NCBI GenBank assembly: GCA_030581615.1
Contig: JAKTTT010000094.1
Coordinates: forward strand, 1-53,188
DNA: 53,188 nucleotides
Direction of reading: 5' to 3'
DNA from: Alloascoidea africana
Taxonomy: Eukaryota > Ascomycota > Alloascoideomycetes > Alloascoideales > Alloascoideaceae
The first letter of the stretch is position 1; every line of letters begins with the position of its first letter. A model generated the notes under the pieces. It did not search any database and was not told where the DNA came from. It saw nothing but the letters and a program-made list of their open reading frames with translations. Of the stretch, positions 1 through 10,101 are shown piece after piece. Made by a program: the position numbers and the translations under genes.

Positions 1-91
1 TTAGTTTTTGGCAGCTCCACGGTTGTCTTGTTTTCTAGGTGTTGCATTCCTTTATGTCGTGAAACATCATAGCTTTCTAGTATAGTAGTCT
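1..91 (+). repeat. Short repeat resembling the 3' flank of the adhesin gene
   Basis: The first 90 or so bases align by eye with about 4133-4222, just downstream of the adhesin-like gene. Both begin TTAGTTTT, share an AGCTCC and a TTGTTTT block, and end in an AACATCATA-CTTTC block. Similarity is roughly 70 percent and fades after about 90 bases. The simplest reading is that a related gene ends just left of the window, so the adhesin gene would be one of a tandem family. A dispersed repeat is an alternative. Confidence 0.45.
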
Positions 92-659
92 GATAGGATA
101 ATATTACACATTGCCTCGTAACCCATACCTTTCTCTTTTCGTGTCATTTGAATGTTCCTACACTTTGCCCATTTGTGAAATCATTTACTTTCTACATGGA
201 AGATGGATGCACTAGTTAAGGTTATCTAGATCTATCGAAAAGTTTTCTTGGATTACGTAGGTTAAGTGATTGAACCACCTCTGTTACACTTTCAAGATAG
301 AAAACTTTAAATAACTAAAACAAATCAATCAATTCATTAAGATACTCATTTACTACTTAGCATGTTCTTGAGTTATGTTTAAGGCCGGAGCAAGCACCAC
401 AGCTAGCACACAGCACCTGGGGAGCATCAACGGTCAAAGATCCGGCCATTACCTGGACATCATCAGCGTTCAAACGATGAACTGTACAATAGCGATAAGT
501 TACCTGACGTCGTTTCCGTTTAGACATAATGTACAGACAACATATATATGGGCAGGGACCTTTCTTGCGTCCTTTCACATTGAACACTTATTTAAAGTCA
601 ATTCAGTAGTAGCTTTACTAAATCTTGAGCAGGCCTGAGTATAATGTCCCGGCTTCCCG

Positions 660-890
660 GTAATGCCACATCACTGTATAGTCGCTTCAGTTCTCCTCGA
701 CGGACCAACAGACTGCTGCATTTCTCCACCTGCTTTCCCGTATTTGTGAACCAGAGCATAGTAAGAGAATCTCTTTTTGATGGAGGTGGCCTTTTGGTCA
801 TCCAGAACTTACCAAGATCTATTGTGGGAATGTGAGGCTTTTAGGAGAGTTGACTGATAAATAAAATGCCGAGTTCTTTGGTTCCTAGTT
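660..890 (-). mobile_element. Ty3/gypsy pol fossil (short, decayed)
   Basis: This segment aligns by eye with 51800-52030. Shared blocks include a CTCCT-GGACCA-CAG-GCATTTCT run and a CTGATAAA-AAAAT-CCGAG run, with similar spacing between them (about 158 and 176 bases). The second copy is next to a recognisable Ty3/gypsy reverse transcriptase piece, so this one is read as the same kind of relic. It is broken and looks old. No terminal repeats are visible. Confidence 0.4.
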
Positions 891-2160
891 ATTAACAGTG
901 TAATGTGATGTTGGAGAGTTTCTCTGATGTCAGAATATGTGATCGTTAATATACAGAGATAAATTTGTTACAGCTGTTTTGGTGTCAAAAAAACCTTAGA
1001 GCCTGCATCCCTACTCCATGAAGTACTGACGTTCGATACTACCCTTTTCTCGGCTAACTTTATGTTCATCGAAGTGTTGCTGTATCCCGTCAAGCTTTCA
1101 GGTCACTCGTTCTTAGTAGACTTGTGAGCTCAAGAGAGAGGTCGATTGCACTGTATCTGCAAAATTCCAGTGCTTTCTAATCCTGGCAGGAAAACAGCTT
1201 TACGCTCAACGCTAGAAAGGTGAAAAGCAGATTATGTTTTGGAGAGGTCAATAATCGGCTCATCTGAAGTGATCTCTTCTACTATAGTTTCAAGTTGACT
1301 GCATTTAAGGCTTAAGCACGTAGTCCTCCTTTCATTCCGTTCGGTGCTGGGGGAAACTAGTAAGCCGTCCACACGCTTAGTTTTGGGTCTTCTTTGACAG
1401 GCTTGATATCAAAAAAGGCATTCGATCCAGATCTATTAGGATAAATGTTACTTGAACCGAGATATTTGGTCGTGAACGAGGAGGCCTGGTGATGAGAGGA
1501 GATGGGAGCACTTGCTATAATATTGAAAGCGTGCATTAGTATAGAGCCCCAAGAATAATGTCCTTGAATCCTCTAAGACCACCTGGCTTTACAAAACTTG
1601 TGGTTGCCTCTTGGCTGGTTGACTTTCAAGATGGCTTTCGGACTTCTCCCATTTGAAGACGATTCTGGCGCGCACGCCTCACACAAAATTAAAATGATTC
1701 CTTCAATGCTTCTATCTGGGAGTACAAGCCTGTCCAGGAGAATATACGATTTTCTTATCTCTTTGTAAAGGATGCTAACAATAGACTTGGAACTAAACAT
1801 GGCAGCCAAGAAATACAGAGTCACCCATCTCAGTCTACTTTCCCTGGAGCACATGTAACCAATAACTCAATTCTCCTATACAGCTGCTGTATATCCCGTG
1901 CGGTCAAGGCCTGGAGAAGATCTCTACAAGCGTTTTTGATCTCTACAGACAAGAAGCAGATCGCTATCTTGCGACAACATATAGTCTCAACTAAGCGTTT
2001 GACTATACCAACGTATACGCTGATTTGCTTCTCTGCTAGCAGTGGACATTCCAACTAATTATAGACCAGGCACAACAATTCGAAATTATGGTCAGGGTCC
2101 CACTTTACGAGAACACCCTGCTGATTCGATATCGACTTCCCCACAGCCCTGCGAAAAAGT

Positions 2161-2171
2161 CTATAAAAAGA
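2161..2171 (+). promoter_or_regulatory. TATA box of the adhesin-like gene
   Basis: TATAAAAAG lies about 65 bases upstream of the ATG at 2235 and is followed by a pyrimidine-rich leader. An earlier in-frame ATG at 2088 lies upstream of this box, which argues that 2235 is the real start. Confidence 0.5.
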
Positions 2172-2234
2172 TCCCATCTGCTCGGCTTGCAACATTTCTT
2201 TCTCCATACCCAAAATCTTCTCAATCACTACCAA

Positions 2235-3959
2235 ATGAAACTCTTTTCGGGGTTTTGTGCAATCGCGCTTGTTCTCGCACAAGTCGCAGTTGCTGCCCCC
2301 ATGCCTGAAGATGACAATACTTCAACTACAACTGAACGAAATCCTTACCCAAGCGATTTAATTGACGATGACTATCCTCCTTTTAATGAAACTGATGACA
2401 ATCCTCCTTTTGATGACACTGAATATCATTGTCCAGATGTGATTCCTGAGTTGGGTGCTTTACACAAGGTCGACCCAGAGGGGCTTTCTGATGTGATCAC
2501 ATCCGTCGATATATATAATTATCAAACACTTTCTGTGAAAGCCCGTCATCTTCTCAGGGAGTGGCTTGTTTTCCAGTTTTTCTTTCAGCTCCCTGATCCA
2601 TTAAAGAAAGAAACTTTCTTTGAAGTTGCTTTACCATACGTGATCGATATTATTAATCTGACAGGACACAGCATAACCAACAACAATGGAGACGAAGTGC
2701 TCTATGTCTTCTATAATGAAGAAAATCATTCAATTCGATTCAACATTATTGGAGACCCAAAAGAAAGTTACGGATCCAAAGGTGTCTTCGCAGTATCAGC
2801 GCTTTTGAGGGCCTATCCACCCGAAGAAGTATGCAACTATATATATATACCTCCACCCAGCGAACCCCTAGAGTTCCATTTCGGAGTAAACACCACTGAG
2901 CGGAGAGGCATCCAAGATGGAGCTTTTACTGGAAAACTTTGGCTTGAATCAGAAAATAACGAACCATTGGCTTTCACTTCTAGATTTGAAGACTCTGAGA
3001 TTCACATATATGCTGGCACTTCTAGCTATAATAGTACCAATGCTACTCTCCTGTACGAGAAGAAAGAAGACGATCCCTTTGATATAAATTGTGAGCAGAT
3101 CAAGATATCAGATGGTTTCGATTCTTGGTACCCTAATCAGATTCATCATTACGCACATGAGATGGCCAATGTTGAAATTGAATGCTCCACAAAGGCCGTT
3201 TCTATTAACTATCTATTTGGACCTGATTTCGATACAACGTTTGTCTCGTATGACATTCCCCAGACTCTGTCATCTCAGGCTGATTATTCAATCATAGACT
3301 TTATTCATTTTGATTATTTAGTTCGTGAGGTCGAAGACGACGATGATGGGAATGGACCGATATTTTTGCAGGAAAATCTGCATTCAATGAACTTTACGAT
3401 TCCTATAAGAATTGCTACTTCTTCTGTAGTGGTTAAAGCTGAAATCTATGACGGTGGTGTTGGAGATGGAACAGATCCAGGTGATGATAAAGATCCAGGT
3501 GATGATAAAGATCCAGGTGATGATAAAGATCCAGGTGATGACAAAGGAACTGATCCTGGCGATGACAAGGGATCCAATCCAGGTGACGACGACGACGATG
3601 ATGATGATAAGGGAAGCGATCCCGGTGATGGAGATGATGATGACGACGACCACCACGATGACGATGACAAAGACGATGACAAAGACGACGACGACCACAT
3701 TCATTATCACACTACCTACACTACAAGGTACTACACCACTTATGTCACCTATTGTCCCGAGCCCACAAAGATAGTGCTGAACGATGGCGTCACTGTCACC
3801 GTTACGAAGGCAGGCACGGTCACCATCACCGACTGTCCAACACCTCCGCCACAAAAGACGACCCACACCACTGTCACCGAAACCGACTGCCCTACACTAG
3901 TGCAGAAAACTACGTTCACCACTATCACAAAAACATGCAAGAATTTTGAATGTCCTTGA
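2235..3959 (+). CDS. Secreted adhesin-like cell-surface protein with Asp-rich repeats
   Basis: A 574-residue protein. The ATG at 2235 is chosen because it opens a clear signal peptide (MKLFSGFCAIALVLAQVAVA, then APMPED). An upstream in-frame ATG at 2088 would bury it. Residues of about 30-400 form a globular region whose order of blocks (KKETFFEVALPYV, VCNYIYI, INCEQIKI, FDSWYP, KAVSINY) resembles the N-terminal fold of Als/alpha-agglutinin adhesins; this is a by-eye resemblance. Several N-glycosylation sequons are present. Next come four 18-bp repeats encoding DPGDDK, and then an Asp/His-rich tract. The Thr/Cys-rich end carries the TTYVTYCPEPTKIVLNDG and VTVTKAGTVTITDCP motif common in yeast wall adhesins. 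No hydrophobic GPI-attachment tail is visible: the protein ends in KNFECP. It may be secreted, held through cysteines, or a shortened family member. Confidence 0.75.
   Translation: MKLFSGFCAIALVLAQVAVAAPMPEDDNTSTTTERNPYPSDLIDDDYPPFNETDDNPPFDDTEYHCPDVIPELGALHKVDPEGLSDVITSVDIYNYQTLSVKARHLLREWLVFQFFFQLPDPLKKETFFEVALPYVIDIINLTGHSITNNNGDEVLYVFYNEENHSIRFNIIGDPKESYGSKGVFAVSALLRAYPPEEVCNYIYIPPPSEPLEFHFGVNTTERRGIQDGAFTGKLWLESENNEPLAFTSRFEDSEIHIYAGTSSYNSTNATLLYEKKEDDPFDINCEQIKISDGFDSWYPNQIHHYAHEMANVEIECSTKAVSINYLFGPDFDTTFVSYDIPQTLSSQADYSIIDFIHFDYLVREVEDDDDGNGPIFLQENLHSMNFTIPIRIATSSVVVKAEIYDGGVGDGTDPGDDKDPGDDKDPGDDKDPGDDKGTDPGDDKGSNPGDDDDDDDDKGSDPGDGDDDDDDHHDDDDKDDDKDDDDHIHYHTTYTTRYYTTYVTYCPEPTKIVLNDGVTVTVTKAGTVTITDCPTPPPQKTTHTTVTETDCPTLVQKTTFTTITKTCKNFECP
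3474..3545 (+). repeat. 18-bp tandem repeat encoding DPGDDK
   Basis: About four copies of the unit GATCCAGGTGATGATAAA lie inside the adhesin-like gene. The first three are nearly identical, which points to recent slippage or unequal exchange. The tract continues into a less regular GAT/GAC-rich stretch to about 3695. The repeat is in frame. Confidence 0.9.
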
Positions 3960-4525
3960 GTAACTCGATAAATGGGCTAGGTTCTGCCTTTATGGCATTG
4001 ATTTTGACCGATCCAGCATATCACAACTTTTGCCTTCCTTCATTAAGGTGTTGTTTCTTTGGCTAAAGCGTGTCCGCGATTATAAGCGGCACAGGGCTGA
4101 AATTGAGCCCATTTTATGATTGCTTTTTGTATTTAGTTTTATATAGCTCCAAAGCATAAATTGTTTTGTAGATGTGGCCTTCCTCTAGGTTGCAAAACAT
4201 CATAACTTTCCAGTTAAGCAGTTCGTCTTGTGTAAGATGGGAGATATGATTCTAGTATGTCTAAAAGTCTGACCTATCTAATCTAGAAGAAGGGCATGTT
4301 ATATATATGATGTCGGGAATGTTCTCCAGGCGGGTTTAGGTAGGGGAACGGGAATGTGGAGTACGATAGAGTTCTCATATTACATCTTGTTGTTGATGTG
4401 TTCAATATAGAATATTGTTTGCATGTAAACAGGAACAAATGCAGTTCAAACTGAGGTTAGCATTTTTATTAGAATGGAAACAGGTCCTCTTTTAATATTT
4501 GTACAATAACAAGCACTATCAACTA
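3960..4525. other. 3' flank of the adhesin gene with a repeat shared with 21.6 kb
   Basis: No gene is visible. Bases of about 4280-4385 resemble 21610-21720: a GGAAT-TTCTC-AGGC-GG core followed by GGGGA(A)CGGG(A)ATGTGG. The element could be a solo LTR remnant, but I could not fix TG..CA ends or a target duplication, so the family is left open. Confidence 0.35.
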
Positions 4526-5290
4526 CAGTACCCCGCAAAATGTTCAGATACATTTTCAATATTTTTTGAACCACCACAACCACGTCATTTCTATAGCCAG
4601 AAATTTCCTTTTAGTTGGATAATGTAGCCTATGGATCCAAAATTATACTGTAATACAAATTGGAAATTTTTTGGTGTTCAATGATGACTTGTGCAAGTTC
4701 GGACTTTTTCAGGGCAAATGATCATTCCGGTGCGGGACAAAAGTAATAATACTAGAACATACACTAATCTCTTAAACAACCAGTATAAATACAATTTTCC
4801 TATAATTAAAGCATTATCATTTACCTTTGAAATGATCTTAGTCAAGTACTATGGAAATCGCTTCTAAAACGTGGTCAATTCTTGTTTGAAGTTTGATGAT
4901 TCGAAAAGATGATTCCACAAAGTTTAGTCATTCGGAATAGAAAACAATTTTCGATTGGCTTTAAACCTTGAAACTGAGACTACCTTTGCATTATTTTAAA
5001 TCTGTTAGTTTGAACTATTCCTTTGTTTTTTTGTAGTGGCATTGAGCTTGTTATCTTTTTGGGAAAACGACATTTCCTGCTTCTGTCCCTTTTTTCTTTA
5101 GAAAACTTGGCAGCTTCCATTCCAAAATACTAATAAAACTATTGGCAAGTTTTTTATTATAAAACTGTAATGGAGAAATATCTTTCTGCACAGTAAAAGG
5201 CTCCAGATCATGATTGAGCCGCCACCATATCTAAAACTCCGATTCACCGCAATTGAACACATCTTTTGTCCTACCCTTACCCATTACCAT
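4526..5290 (-). mobile_element. Tc1/mariner DNA transposon remnant
   Basis: A terminal-repeat-like sequence starting CAGTACCCCGCAAAATG lies at 4526, directly after a TA dinucleotide, as expected for a Tc1/mariner end inserted at TA. A second AT-rich block with GTGCGGGACAAAAGT lies about 205 bases inside. On the minus strand near 5203-5229 the translation includes GGGSIMIW, the conserved core preceding the second catalytic Asp block of Tc1-type transposases. No long open frame survives and the N-terminal helix-turn-helix part is not visible, so the copy is truncated and decayed. Its right end is probably replaced by the adjoining Gag fossil. Confidence 0.65.
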
Positions 5291-5739
5291 TTCTTCTCAT
5301 TTAAATACAGTCTGATATTTATCTACTAATAAAGCTATACCCCTTATTACCAGTTTTCCAATTATTTTCAATTGATCAAATTCTGGTCTTTTTTGTAATG
5401 CCTGGTTTTGCCCTTCTTTGTTCTTTTACTGAAACCTGGGCCGCACCATACAAGACAACAAAATAATAAAGTCAAAAAAGCATTCAAACCAAAAAGAAAC
5501 TTGATGAAATGCTCGAAGTGCTTCTAGAATATATGAAAGGAGAATGAAGTCTAAACCTGCGGCCACCACATACTTCCAACAAGATAACCAATTTTTTTCG
5601 GGAAGAATACACCGGAATCAAGCACAAAGTCGGCATTGACCTCTCTGGCTGCGACTGTGAAACCGAGAATGAGAAAAAGAAAATACTGAAAAAGAATCCA
5701 GGCACTACCAAAAGAAAAATTGGTACCCTCTTGCCATCG

Positions 5740-6350
5740 ATTCCTATTATGTGTCCCCTTTGTCCTGCTTTAAGAATATTATTATCCTTATAGGATAATT
5801 CCTTACACTGATTCTTGCTGTGTTCAGTTGAGCCACAGAAAACACATTTCCTTTTATACCCCGACTGCTTTGGTGAAGGTCTCTGACTGGTCTGGGATTG
5901 AGTAGACATTGTTTTTGCAACTTCGATGGCGTTAATGGTGAGCCCACCAAGCTGCTTGGACACTGTATCCATGTCTTGTTAGTTTATTAGCGATTGAAGT
6001 AGCCCAGTTCTGTTAACTGAGCATTTATCGAAAGATCAATGAATCCACAATTCGAAAGCTTAACTCGAAATCCAAACAACTTTAACTTGCTACTTTCTAA
6101 CATGCACACGAGATCAACCATCAATGATGGAGTCAAGCTTGCTGTGGGCTTTACCCAGTGGATCGTATAACTGCGACGCAATGATGTGCAGCTTTGCTGA
6201 TTACGATGTCCAGATTGAGTAACCTCAAGAACAAATGAAAGGGGAATCTCACGACATCGATATCTAAAGCACAAGATCTCACAGAATTACCACCCCAGAT
6301 TAGGAGGGTGCAAAGATCTTTATGTACTAAAACCATCTTGCTCAAGATCT
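5740..6350 (-). mobile_element. Retrotransposon Gag fossil with CCHC zinc knuckle
   Basis: A minus-strand open stretch ending in the Gag region encodes one CX2CX4HX4C knuckle (CVFCGSTEHSKNQC) at about 5820-5860, preceded by a Ser/Gln-rich linker. This is typical of nucleocapsid domains of LTR retrotransposons. Weakly coding minus-strand sequence continues toward about 6350. The element is broken, and neither a pol region nor paired LTRs are seen next to it. Superfamily is probably Ty3/gypsy given the other fossils here, but a single knuckle cannot decide that. Confidence 0.6.
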
Positions 6351-7230
6351 ACAGCATGAGACTCTAATCACAACAACAATCTTAGATTATAACTTGGTGA
6401 GACATTAAGAGAAGCTGCTTGACATTTAAAAATTCCTTGCACTACAGCCCCCGTAGAGTCCACCCTTTATTCAATGATCTTGAGCTAGCAACATCCCAAA
6501 CAAACTATAAAGATTCCTTTAGCATAGAAGTGCTTGTAGAAGCGAAGATTGTGCTATGTAGCTGGAGGAATTATGGATAAATATGAGAAATATGGGGATA
6601 ATAGCAATAGACCCAGTTACCAACCACATACGCTAACACTAATCTAGGGGAAGAATAAACACCTTTCTTGTGGTAGGAACTCACAGATTACATTTAATGT
6701 TCCGAATTCGGTTGAACTTTACATTTATGCGTTTTACGTTTGGTTCTACTGGGCCTTGCCTAAAAAAATAGCACTGAACAATCAAACGTACGCGTTTTTA
6801 CCAGCAAGTACGAATTATCCAAACGCGGATTGTCAACAGTGTTTTGCAAATGTTTAGGCCACAAAGCCTGTCGGTGTCTCTAGATTGCTGTTGGCATAGA
6901 AACAGCAACCACCATACATCCGTACACCTGTCACACTGTTTATTCCTACAAAGCCATAATCGTCTGTCTCACATAATGGCTACCTGGTCCAGCTGACTTT
7001 GCCAAAGGACTCTGCTACTTTCCTCTCTGATCCCCGATAGATTAGTGCTCTATTTGTTTGGATACATTTAATACTTTTGCAGCTTTCTCGGCGGAACATG
7101 AAAGGTGTGGAAGATTGCTGTTTTATAAATCTTTTTGACCCTTCTCACCAAGTTCGTTTTCATCTAACATTTGAATGGCCAATATTTTTGTGTCTAGTTA
7201 ACTGGTAACAAGAAGCTCAAATAATGCAAG
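6351..7230. other. Intergenic region upstream of the 956-residue protein
   Basis: No gene or clear element is visible. A short ATG at 7224 overlaps the main start in another frame and ends after about a dozen codons, so it could act as a small upstream frame. No convincing TATA box was found near the start. Confidence 0.4.
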
Positions 7231-10101
7231 ATGTTTTCCCATATTCCAGATCATTTGAATAGCAAGGGTTTAGGTGTTCAAGCCTATTATCAGAATACAC
7301 CTTCACCCAATATTATTCCTCAAATAAGTATACAGAACTCGTTGGCAAATGTCCAACAGTTACCATTCCAGTCAATGAGTATACCATTGGTCCCAAATAC
7401 CCCGAGCAATGTCGCTCTTGATTCTAATTCACCTGCTCATTACCATTTAATGAACCATCCAGACCTCTCAAATTATCAAGACCAGATTTCAACGCAAGAA
7501 GAGTTTCTTAGACAGAACCCCCAGGCTATTCTTTGTCCCCCTTCTCCTGGCCAAGAAAAGCTAGATTTACAGCGAATAAGAGACGTAGAACTAAGCTACT
7601 TGGAGGATGAAGCGCCGCCTCTAATATCATCGATAGCCCCAGTATTTTCAGCAACCCCATCTAACGAACCAATAGATCATTTCATGGATCTTTTACAGAA
7701 GGAATACCTTCCTTTACAACCTCAGATACCTAATAACAACGTTGCAATGCAATTTTCTCAAAGAAATGAGCCATACTATAACTACAGTTTACCTCAAAGC
7801 CAATCACCAAGTCATCCTGGACAGATGTTTTACAGTAATTCTTACGAAACGCAGCATGCTTCATCTGCCAGAAATCAAATGGTAGGTGTTGGAGCAAACA
7901 ACTTTTCAGCATCTCCTTGGAATCAGCCGAACCACTCAAGCAATGTAAATATGATGAATGCACATTACACCAGTATGGGATCATGCAATCCTACTATAAT
8001 TCCCTCTCCGAAGAATTTCAGACAACCATCAAATAATGATCGTCTACCATCAGCGAGTATCAAAAGAAAAGCAGCTTCTATGTATATGAGTTCTCATGCA
8101 CCGGGCGGAATTAGTAGACCAAGTACTGGATATAATGATGCTCGAGCGTGGCAGTCGTTTGAACAACCTTCTCCATTAAAATCACTAAACACAAACATCA
8201 CTAGTCAGCCACCTCGAAAGCGCCGAATAACAAATACAGGGCATCAGAGTGGGGTTCATGCTTCACTATTTCCCCAATCTCACTATCACAACACCCCCAA
8301 CAATTATCAGATGTTCTCACAACCACAGACTCAGACTAGACCACCGTTACCTGTTCATCACGGTGGTAATTACTATCCTGTTCAAGTCAAACACGAGATT
8401 CAGAACTCTCGTACTGTACAAGCTCCAAACCCAATAACAGCGACCTCGTTTGACAAAGCAAGCCCTTTGAAGGTTTCAGATAGGAGACCACACACAGAGG
8501 GAGAGACTGGCGTTCAAAATGCTCAACTCGGCGATAGAACCCCATCAAAAAGAATACTATCGGATCAAGAAAGAAAGACAAAATCTAGTGTAGAGAAATT
8601 CAAAACGCCGGCCAAGCCAATAGAATATTCATCACCCACCACAATTCCACTGTCTTCGACAAATGACACTGTAATTAAAAACAATACAACAGGCAACCGT
8701 CAACCTATTGGTTTAGTGTCGCCTACCCCAGCTCAAAAGTCGGGTGTTTATGAGGGAGCTCTATCGCAAATAGCCTCTGATTCAACAGAGGTAAAACCGA
8801 AAATGGGCGTTTTTAGCGAGTCTCATACCTCTACTATGCTGAATTCTTTTAGGGACGATCAGGAACAAGCTGGTATACACAAACCTAAAAAGCATACTAC
8901 TAGTTTTTCGACATGCACTTTCTCGAGCAATATGAATGAAGTTCGTTCCAATATTTCAGCCACTGAAAAGACATCAGTAACGCATAAGCCGCAGCACGGC
9001 TATGAGCAGATGATCTCACAGTTCCAAATTGTCGAGAACAAAACAAAAGATATCAGGCCAAAGATTATGAAAAAGTCCAGAAGGGGGAGTACAAACAGGC
9101 CTCGCAAAGCAAACATACCTATCAGTAAGGCTGTCGATTTGAATGGGCGAAATGTACAGTCTCTTGATTCATCTGCCACCGCAACTAGGCGTCTTAATGG
9201 AAATGAAAATAGTGCAACACCAAGCGAAGAACAGACACGAGAAACAAATAGAATTGAAGAAAACCTGGTGATGGCTCTGATGAACAATGATATCCCAGTA
9301 TCTGCTAACTCGGCCCAACAGTCAAACATAGAAGAAGGCACCTATTCAGCTCCACAAGTCCTGACAGATGTATTGGACCCAATCAGCCACTCCAAAGAAA
9401 GGGTCAAAAATGTACCAAAGACTCTCAGTACATCGGCTCAATTGACGTACCCATCTATACAGATACCCAGTCCTGCCTTATCCCTTGCTAGCGAAGGAAC
9501 GGGACCAAATAACTACACTCAGAAATCGCAAAATTGGACGCAAGCTCCCTCAACTGAAGGCCCGAACCAGATTGGAAACTCAGCCGAGTGCGTCCTTGCC
9601 CTGAAGGACACTAGTACTGATCCTGTTTTGGAGATTGGCAATCGCACAGAGGAAAATATAGCTCCTGAGAAAGAGAAGGATAATGGAGAATGTGCGGATG
9701 AAGAAGAAGGAATAGAACTCAATAACTCATTCCTCCAACGGATTCTAGATGATGTTGATACAAACGAAGAGAATACAAAAAAAGATGGTGCTGAGCCCTT
9801 AACGGGTGATACAAAGTCAAGTCCACAACAAGAAAGCCGCATACTTGGATTAGGGCTAATAGCTGGTGCTATTCCAGGCATCGGAGTCTCACCTCATCCC
9901 AAGAAGAAGAGAAATTCTAAAATGACTTTTTTCAACTTTGAGGATGAATTGGACACAAAAGAAAGTAAGCAAAATGATCGGACTATTTCAGATGATGGCG
10001 AAGAAGAAGCTTCTATACTGGGAAACGTTTTGGAGAATAGTGCTGAATGGAGCAAGGATTTGAAGTGGGATTTGGAAGAAGAAGCGCAGAAATTTTTGTA
10101 G
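7231..10101 (+). CDS. Unrecognised large Asn/Ser/Gln-rich, probably nuclear protein
   Basis: A single open frame of 956 residues that I do not recognise. It is low in predicted order: Asn, Ser, Gln and Pro dominate the first 450 residues, with many SP/TP sites. Basic clusters that could be nuclear localisation signals include PPRKRRI near residue 330, KKSRRGSTNRPRK near 620 and PKKKRNSK near 890. A short conserved-looking stretch near residues 107-160 combines an acidic helix (RIRDVELSYLEDEAPP) with FMDLLQKEYLP. The C-terminus is strongly acidic and ends in a tryptophan-containing segment (EWSKDLKWDLEEEAQKFL), a composition often seen in activation domains. A transcriptional or chromatin cofactor is a guess from composition alone. 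The length and intact frame make it a real gene. Confidence 0.7.
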   Translation: MFSHIPDHLNSKGLGVQAYYQNTPSPNIIPQISIQNSLANVQQLPFQSMSIPLVPNTPSNVALDSNSPAHYHLMNHPDLSNYQDQISTQEEFLRQNPQAILCPPSPGQEKLDLQRIRDVELSYLEDEAPPLISSIAPVFSATPSNEPIDHFMDLLQKEYLPLQPQIPNNNVAMQFSQRNEPYYNYSLPQSQSPSHPGQMFYSNSYETQHASSARNQMVGVGANNFSASPWNQPNHSSNVNMMNAHYTSMGSCNPTIIPSPKNFRQPSNNDRLPSASIKRKAASMYMSSHAPGGISRPSTGYNDARAWQSFEQPSPLKSLNTNITSQPPRKRRITNTGHQSGVHASLFPQSHYHNTPNNYQMFSQPQTQTRPPLPVHHGGNYYPVQVKHEIQNSRTVQAPNPITATSFDKASPLKVSDRRPHTEGETGVQNAQLGDRTPSKRILSDQERKTKSSVEKFKTPAKPIEYSSPTTIPLSSTNDTVIKNNTTGNRQPIGLVSPTPAQKSGVYEGALSQIASDSTEVKPKMGVFSESHTSTMLNSFRDDQEQAGIHKPKKHTTSFSTCTFSSNMNEVRSNISATEKTSVTHKPQHGYEQMISQFQIVENKTKDIRPKIMKKSRRGSTNRPRKANIPISKAVDLNGRNVQSLDSSATATRRLNGNENSATPSEEQTRETNRIEENLVMALMNNDIPVSANSAQQSNIEEGTYSAPQVLTDVLDPISHSKERVKNVPKTLSTSAQLTYPSIQIPSPALSLASEGTGPNNYTQKSQNWTQAPSTEGPNQIGNSAECVLALKDTSTDPVLEIGNRTEENIAPEKEKDNGECADEEEGIELNNSFLQRILDDVDTNEENTKKDGAEPLTGDTKSSPQQESRILGLGLIAGAIPGIGVSPHPKKKRNSKMTFFNFEDELDTKESKQNDRTISDDGEEEASILGNVLENSAEWSKDLKWDLEEEAQKFL

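Larger units (their letters stand above)
92..2234. other. Gene-poor accessory stretch upstream of the adhesin gene
   Basis: I see no intact gene here. A probable Ty3/gypsy fossil lies at about 660-890 (listed separately). Two open minus-strand stretches at 1573-1854 and 1830-2054 encode leucine/isoleucine-rich peptides that I cannot assign; they could be a decayed element or chance. The last 75 bases before the adhesin start contain a TATA-like box. Confidence 0.5.

Noticed and set aside
1573-2054. Two minus-strand open stretches as a possible gene relic
   Set aside because: I could not match them to any family and they are short; left as unassigned sequence.
2088-2234. Upstream ATG of the adhesin-like gene
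   Set aside because: It precedes the TATA box and would place 49 residues before a clean signal peptide.
3384-3866. Minus-strand open frames through the Asp-rich repeat
   Set aside because: Mirror of a GAT/GAC repeat that yields Ile/Val runs; a shadow of the real gene.
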